Shown in pieces: positions 4,421 through 7,088 of a DNA stretch of 7,088 bases. The DNA is from Anaerolineae bacterium (GTDB lineage Bacteria > Chloroflexota > Anaerolineae > JAADDB01): positions 1-7,088 of the forward strand of contig WFQT01000025.1 of assembly GCA_015486895.1 (NCBI GenBank), written 5' to 3'. Under the pieces are notes generated by a model that saw only the letters and a list, made by a program, of their open reading frames with translations, was not told the origin of the DNA and searched no databases. The first letter of the stretch is position 1. The number at the start of each line of letters is the position of its first letter. The position numbers and the translations under genes were made by a program.

Positions 4421-5386
4421 TCACTTAATATAGGCAGCAACACTAAGAACGATTGTGCTACTATCGCTAGAGGCCTTAAGATCAATAATGCCACTGCCAT
4501 CAGTTATTGTGTCAACATATCCGCCATAATTCGATGCGGGTATATATACGTACCCCATTCCAGAGCTGGATACTTCAACGCCATTATGAGGGCGCAACTG
4601 AATGCTGAACCCATTACTATCAGGACTACTAGCCTTTACTACAACGAATGCACTGTTTGCCCCAACTATAGAAGAGAGATCAATGGCGGTCCAGTCAGTA
4701 GGCGCTGTGTCATTAAATATCTCTACATCACAAAATGTAATTGCTGGCGGTAATCCAGCATAAGCGGGATCCTTTCCCGCCCCCTGCGCCGTGAGTACGT
4801 AGCCAGAATCGCCATCTGGCATACGTGCCATCGGGAATCTGCCAGTTGTTATCTTGCTTGCATCTAATGCTGGAATATCAGAGGCGGCTAGCAAAACCCA
4901 TACTGGGTCCTCGCCCGTTCCTTGTGCCTGAAGGAAATAACCAGCACTGCCATCGGGCAATCTAGCAAGCACTAAGCGTCCCGTGGAAATCACGGCTGCA
5001 TCCAATGTTGGTGCGTCTCCAGCAGCACCGGTATGTTTGTGCCCAGCAGCAGGATCAAATTTGCCTTGAAGTTGGGCAATGTAATCAGCAGCGGAAACAA
5101 GCTCAACAATAGTACCTGCAGGCCACGTGTAGCTATCATCCCCCGATGATACATTGATCCCGGCGGCATAATCCGTGGCGCTCCCCATAACAAGTTTAAC
5201 ATTATCACTATCAACTGATGAGTAGATTAGGAGACACCAATGATCGCCGTAGGTCAATCTGATAACCTGTGGGCTATTCGGGAAATTATCAACACTATCA
5301 ACGCTTAATGAAGTGTCATTTCCTCTGGCATAAGAAGCAGTAAGTTTTGTTTTGATCTCATTAGCTGGACTTCCAAGGACAGGCAT
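4421..5386 (-). CDS. Tail-fibre-like protein with two repeats and C-terminal beta head (321 aa)
   Basis: Start ATG 5386 has GGGGGTGAT 6-8 bases upstream. Residues 12-107 form a beta-rich N-terminal domain (SLSVDSVDNFPNSPQVIRL, then LIYSSVDSDNVKLVMG, then WPAGTIVELVSAADYIAQLQ). This is the 'ditc-type' layout seen at the base of many phage tail proteins. It is followed by GHKHTGAAGDAPTL (115-128), an H-x-H segment typical of fibre shafts. Two repeats follow (128-166 and 174-212) with the pattern LDA-x(2)-I-[ST]-TGR-x(3)-AR-[LM]-PDG-x(2)-GY-x-L-x-AQG-x-G-x-DP. The last 105 residues (217-321) are beta-rich, with FVVVKASSPDSNGFSIQLRP and a closing STIVLSVAAYI strand, and may form the receptor-binding head. 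Fibres of this type are usually trimers. The fibre assignment is good; the receptor is unknown. Confidence 0.85.
   Translation of the reverse strand: MPVLGSPANEIKTKLTASYARGNDTSLSVDSVDNFPNSPQVIRLTYGDHWCLLIYSSVDSDNVKLVMGSATDYAAGINVSSGDDSYTWPAGTIVELVSAADYIAQLQGKFDPAAGHKHTGAAGDAPTLDAAVISTGRLVLARLPDGSAGYFLQAQGTGEDPVWVLLAASDIPALDASKITTGRFPMARMPDGDSGYVLTAQGAGKDPAYAGLPPAITFCDVEIFNDTAPTDWTAIDLSSIVGANSAFVVVKASSPDSNGFSIQLRPHNGVEVSSSGMGYVYIPASNYGGYVDTITDGSGIIDLKASSDSSTIVLSVAAYIK
4751..4867 (-). repeat. Fibre repeat unit 2
   Basis: Encodes residues 174-212, opening LDASKITTGRFPMARMPDGD and closing AQGAGKDPAYAGL. It is equivalent to the unit at 4889-5005 with a period of 46 residues. Confidence 0.85.
4889..5005 (-). 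repeat. Fibre repeat unit 1
   Basis: Encodes residues 128-166, opening LDAAVISTGRLVLARLPDGS and closing AQGTGEDPVWVLL. It is the partner of the unit at 4751-4867. Confidence 0.85.
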
Positions 5387-5402
5387 CTATATCACCCCCA
5401 TA

Positions 5403-5798
5403 CTAAATGAAACCATCACGCCCGAGTCTCCTTCCCTTGGGGTCAAGCACAGCTACATCGAGATTATCATTTCTCTTTCTTCCTATTACATAATAGGTCT
5501 CCCGTCTTGGGCGCCCCTCAATACTTATACTGAGCATTCCCACTCGCTTTAGTATCAATTCACAATCCGGGCCCAATTCAACTTCAACCTTCTTGTGTGC
5601 TGGCAGGGGCATAACCATCGTACCGCGACTGGCAAGCATTCTAATCAGGCGCGGCGGAAATGGATACCATCCCGCCTTCACAATTTGCTTGCCAAGTTTC
5701 TCGACATCACGAAATGGAATCTCTTCTCCAGTCTCAGGATGAAACTGAGAAATAGCAGTGCCATCAGCAAACCATACAATCCAAAAGAACGATAACAT
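5403..5798 (-). CDS. Small basic phage-type protein of unknown function (131 aa)
   Basis: ATG 5798 lies 2 bases after the protease stop. A GTG at 5807 would add three residues and overlap the protease by 7 bases, and neither start has a strong ribosome binding site. The protein opens MLSFFWIVWFADGTAISQFHP (1-21), then ETGEEIPFRDVE (22-33), a tryptophan/proline patch GWYPFPPRL (43-51), KKVEVELGPDCELILKRVG (69-87), ETYYVIGRKR (100-109) and a closing VLDPKGRRLGRDGF. The 'W-x-V-x-F-x-D-G-[ST]-x-I-x-Q-F-x-P-x-T-G-E-E' opening followed by a 'YVIGR' strand is familiar from uncharacterised phage proteins, and I cannot give it a function. The hydrophobic start is too short for a membrane anchor and is more likely a beta strand. 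Position between the protease and the fibre gene suggests a virion or assembly accessory protein. Confidence 0.82.
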   Translation of the reverse strand: MLSFFWIVWFADGTAISQFHPETGEEIPFRDVEKLGKQIVKAGWYPFPPRLIRMLASRGTMVMPLPAHKKVEVELGPDCELILKRVGMLSISIEGRPRRETYYVIGRKRNDNLDVAVLDPKGRRLGRDGFI

Positions 5799-5811
5799 CC
5801 TTACCACCCAA
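5784..5811 (-). repeat. Imperfect direct repeat, copy downstream of the protease
   Basis: On the minus strand TTGGGTGG is followed by TAAGGATGTTATCGTTCTTT, spanning the protease stop codon and the start of the next gene. By hand it matches the copy at 7035-7062 at 22 of 28 positions (17 of the last 20). Confidence 0.5.
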
Positions 5812-7003
5812 CCTTCTTAAGTGCTTTGTTGATGATGTCCAAGGAGGTAATGCCAGCAAGGCGTCCCCCACTGGAGACGGTACCAACAATCTGCCCTAAT
5901 GAATTGATAACGGGGCCGCCAGAATAGCCCTTTCGACATCGGTTCACCCCTCTGTAATATAGAGCGTATGGCGTTTGAGATTGTGGCTCCTGTAATAGAT
6001 CACCTTCACGCCACCAGCCAGTAATGGCAACACCATAGGGATTTGGTTTGTCCGCAATTGGGATTGATTTCATGAAGCGGTTTATCACGGGATCGGAAGG
6101 AGTAGTCACAATCGCAACATCGTTGTAAGGAAAGCTACCGCGGTACTTGACAGTGCCATCAATCCTTCCAAATGCGGTAGTGATTGTAACCTTTGATCCT
6201 ACATCATCAACACAATGCGCCGCTGTGAGAAAGTAATTAAGACCATTTCTCTGACCAATGTAGCTGCCACCACAAACCCCCTGTAATGTACATACGGACA
6301 CAATACCGGGCATGACCTTTCTAACTGCATCCATAAATGGTTTAACCCCCTCCTCGCCAAATTGAGACTGAAGGGATTTGATGGTAGGTTCCTCATACAA
6401 GCCGCGTTGCACCCTAAGCGCATTAACCTTAACCTTCGCAAGAGGATCGCCCTGGACTTTACCGGTTTTGGGATCCACAACAGCAACGATTCCAGTAATC
6501 ATATCCAGTGGTCCACTGGTGGTTATGCTGAGTAGAACATGTTTCCCATCCCTATATAACTCGCATGCCTTTGCTACATCACTTTGTGGGTCGGGATTAT
6601 GACAGATCGATCTATATATGGAATCATCCATCCACCAAAGACCAGGTGATAAGCCTGTCACAGGGCCAAGGTTAACATCCTCAATCCTCTTCAACTCATC
6701 AGGCACAACCTGACTTATGATACCCCTCACCCACCAATCAAAGCCTTCCCAATCCCTAACGTCCGATATGTTGTTTGCCTTGGCATAGTGGTAGAATTCA
6801 TTCGCGTTCTCGGCGAGAACATCCCTTATTGCGGAATAGAATTCATCGGGAGAGTGATAGTTCTCCGCATAGTTCTCAATGGTTTTAATGATATACGGAT
6901 CATAATCATGAATCCATTGAGGAAGGTCCTTTAGAAGGGCCTGAATCCTATCATAGAGCTCGGTACCACCGAAGATTCTATGTATGATGTTTGCAGAGAG
7001 CAA
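5801..7003 (-). CDS. Trypsin/chymotrypsin-fold serine protease with long N-terminal region (400 aa)
   Basis: Start is TTG 7003, with GGGAGG 5-6 bases upstream. The frame has a TAA upstream and no ATG or GTG between, and the next Met is at residue 125. Residues 1-110 are mostly helical and acidic; 110-230 are mixed; neither is recognised. The C-terminal 170 residues are an S1-type protease. CGGSYIG (244-250) leads to LTAAHC (259-264) with catalytic His263; NDVAIV (294-299) gives Asp295; GYSGGPV (359-365) gives Ser361; VGTVSSGG (373-380) is the final barrel strand. Cys244 and Cys264 match the classical disulfide beside the active-site His. The residue before Ser is Tyr, as in V8/HtrA-type variants, not Asp. 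No signal peptide is seen. It probably cleaves a phage or host-surface protein as a virion component. A prohead protease is less likely, since those belong to other folds. Confidence 0.88.
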   Translation of the reverse strand: MLSANIIHRIFGGTELYDRIQALLKDLPQWIHDYDPYIIKTIENYAENYHSPDEFYSAIRDVLAENANEFYHYAKANNISDVRDWEGFDWWVRGIISQVVPDELKRIEDVNLGPVTGLSPGLWWMDDSIYRSICHNPDPQSDVAKACELYRDGKHVLLSITTSGPLDMITGIVAVVDPKTGKVQGDPLAKVKVNALRVQRGLYEEPTIKSLQSQFGEEGVKPFMDAVRKVMPGIVSVCTLQGVCGGSYIGQRNGLNYFLTAAHCVDDVGSKVTITTAFGRIDGTVKYRGSFPYNDVAIVTTPSDPVINRFMKSIPIADKPNPYGVAITGWWREGDLLQEPQSQTPYALYYRGVNRCRKGYSGGPVINSLGQIVGTVSSGGRLAGITSLDIINKALKKVGW

Positions 7004-7004
7004 T

Positions 7005-7049
7005 TCACCCTCCCACCCACTTGGGCAATTCCTTAAAGTATGAGAACAT
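7005..7049 (-). other. 14-codon mini-ORF before the protease gene
   Basis: ATG 7049 to TGA 7007-7005 encodes MFSYFKELPKWVGG, ending 1 base before the protease TTG. The protease ribosome binding site lies inside it, so translation of the mini-ORF could affect protease initiation. Its first residues (MFSYF) resemble the start of the gene at 5403-5798 (MLSFF). It may be a decayed gene start, a leader peptide or chance; evidence for translation is weak. Confidence 0.2.
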
Positions 7050-7062
7050 CCTTACTTTCCAA
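7035..7062 (-). repeat. Imperfect direct repeat, copy upstream of the protease
   Basis: On the minus strand TTGGAAAG is followed by TAAGGATGTTCTCATACTTT. It spans the stop codon of the gene at the right edge and the start of a 14-codon mini-ORF. It is the partner of the copy at 5784-5811, and the two flank the protease gene. Confidence 0.5.
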
Positions 7063-7088
7063 TCCACCTGCGGGGATCATACCACTTA
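7052..7088 (-). CDS. 3' end of an unidentified upstream gene
   Basis: One minus-strand frame entering from the right edge reads KWYDPRRWIGK and stops at TAA 7054-7052. Its spacing to the downstream genes fits the compact operon. The other two frames stop within 9 bases or give less plausible residues. Eleven residues are too few to identify a product. Confidence 0.45.
   Translation of the reverse strand, partial: KWYDPRRWIGK

Noticed and set aside
4403..4753. Plus-strand ORF of 116 codons
   Set aside because: It is antisense to the fibre head, and its composition and lack of any matching domain fit a shadow frame.
6199..6486. Second minus-strand ORF inside the protease gene
   Set aside because: It is an out-of-frame shadow; the protease frame there encodes the catalytic His and Asp regions.
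1..7088. CRISPR array, tRNA, rRNA, integrase or attachment site
   Set aside because: No evenly spaced short repeats, cloverleaf-like segments or recombinase motifs were seen when reading both strands.

Overview
The window looks like the tail or virion-structure region of a tailed bacteriophage or prophage. Every supported gene lies on the minus strand, so the biological reading order runs from base 7088 down to base 1. Genes are tightly packed: stop and start codons overlap (ATGA, TAATG, TGATG) or are a few bases apart, and most starts have strong GGAGG-type ribosome binding sites. The host is therefore bacterial. It is probably diderm, because one gene encodes a signal peptide followed by an outer-membrane-barrel-like chain. 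I cannot name the host from sequence alone.

Layout in transcription order. (1) At the right edge are the last 11 codons of an unidentified gene. (2) A 400-residue protein with a C-terminal chymotrypsin-fold (S1-like) serine protease domain has an intact His/Asp/Ser triad behind about 230 residues of unknown N-terminal sequence. (3) A small basic phage-type protein follows. (4) A 321-residue tail-fibre-like protein has two 46-residue-period repeats and a C-terminal beta-rich head. (5) A 522-residue Ala/Ser-rich repetitive helical protein follows. (6) A 103-residue protein resembles the N-terminal domain of baseplate upper proteins. (7) A 124-residue protein has a proline hinge and a helical tail. 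(8) The first of three related small proteins with the motif R-x(3)-G-D-x-N-x-D-x(3)-L-x-D-E, which resembles small phage head-tail connector-type proteins. (9) A 156-residue secreted beta-rich protein has its own promoter and terminator. (10, 11) The second and third members of the small family. (12) A LamG-like (concanavalin A fold) protein starts at a TTG codon and runs off the left edge.

The gene at 1246-1716 is the outlier. It interrupts a series of related structural genes, carries a TATAAT box, a near-consensus ribosome binding site (AGGAGGTGAT) and an intrinsic terminator, and is the only exported protein in view. This is the architecture of a prophage 'moron' (an independently expressed cargo gene). 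Its terminator is unusual: the gene's stop codon sits in the hairpin loop, and the next gene's ATG directly abuts the T-tract. Together the other genes read as host-contact machinery (fibre, baseplate-like domain, LamG appendage), with a protease that could be a virion component. I see no integrase, tRNA, CRISPR array, replication origin or plus-strand gene. The region has no gene-free stretch longer than about 40 bases apart from the roughly 50 bases before the protease.
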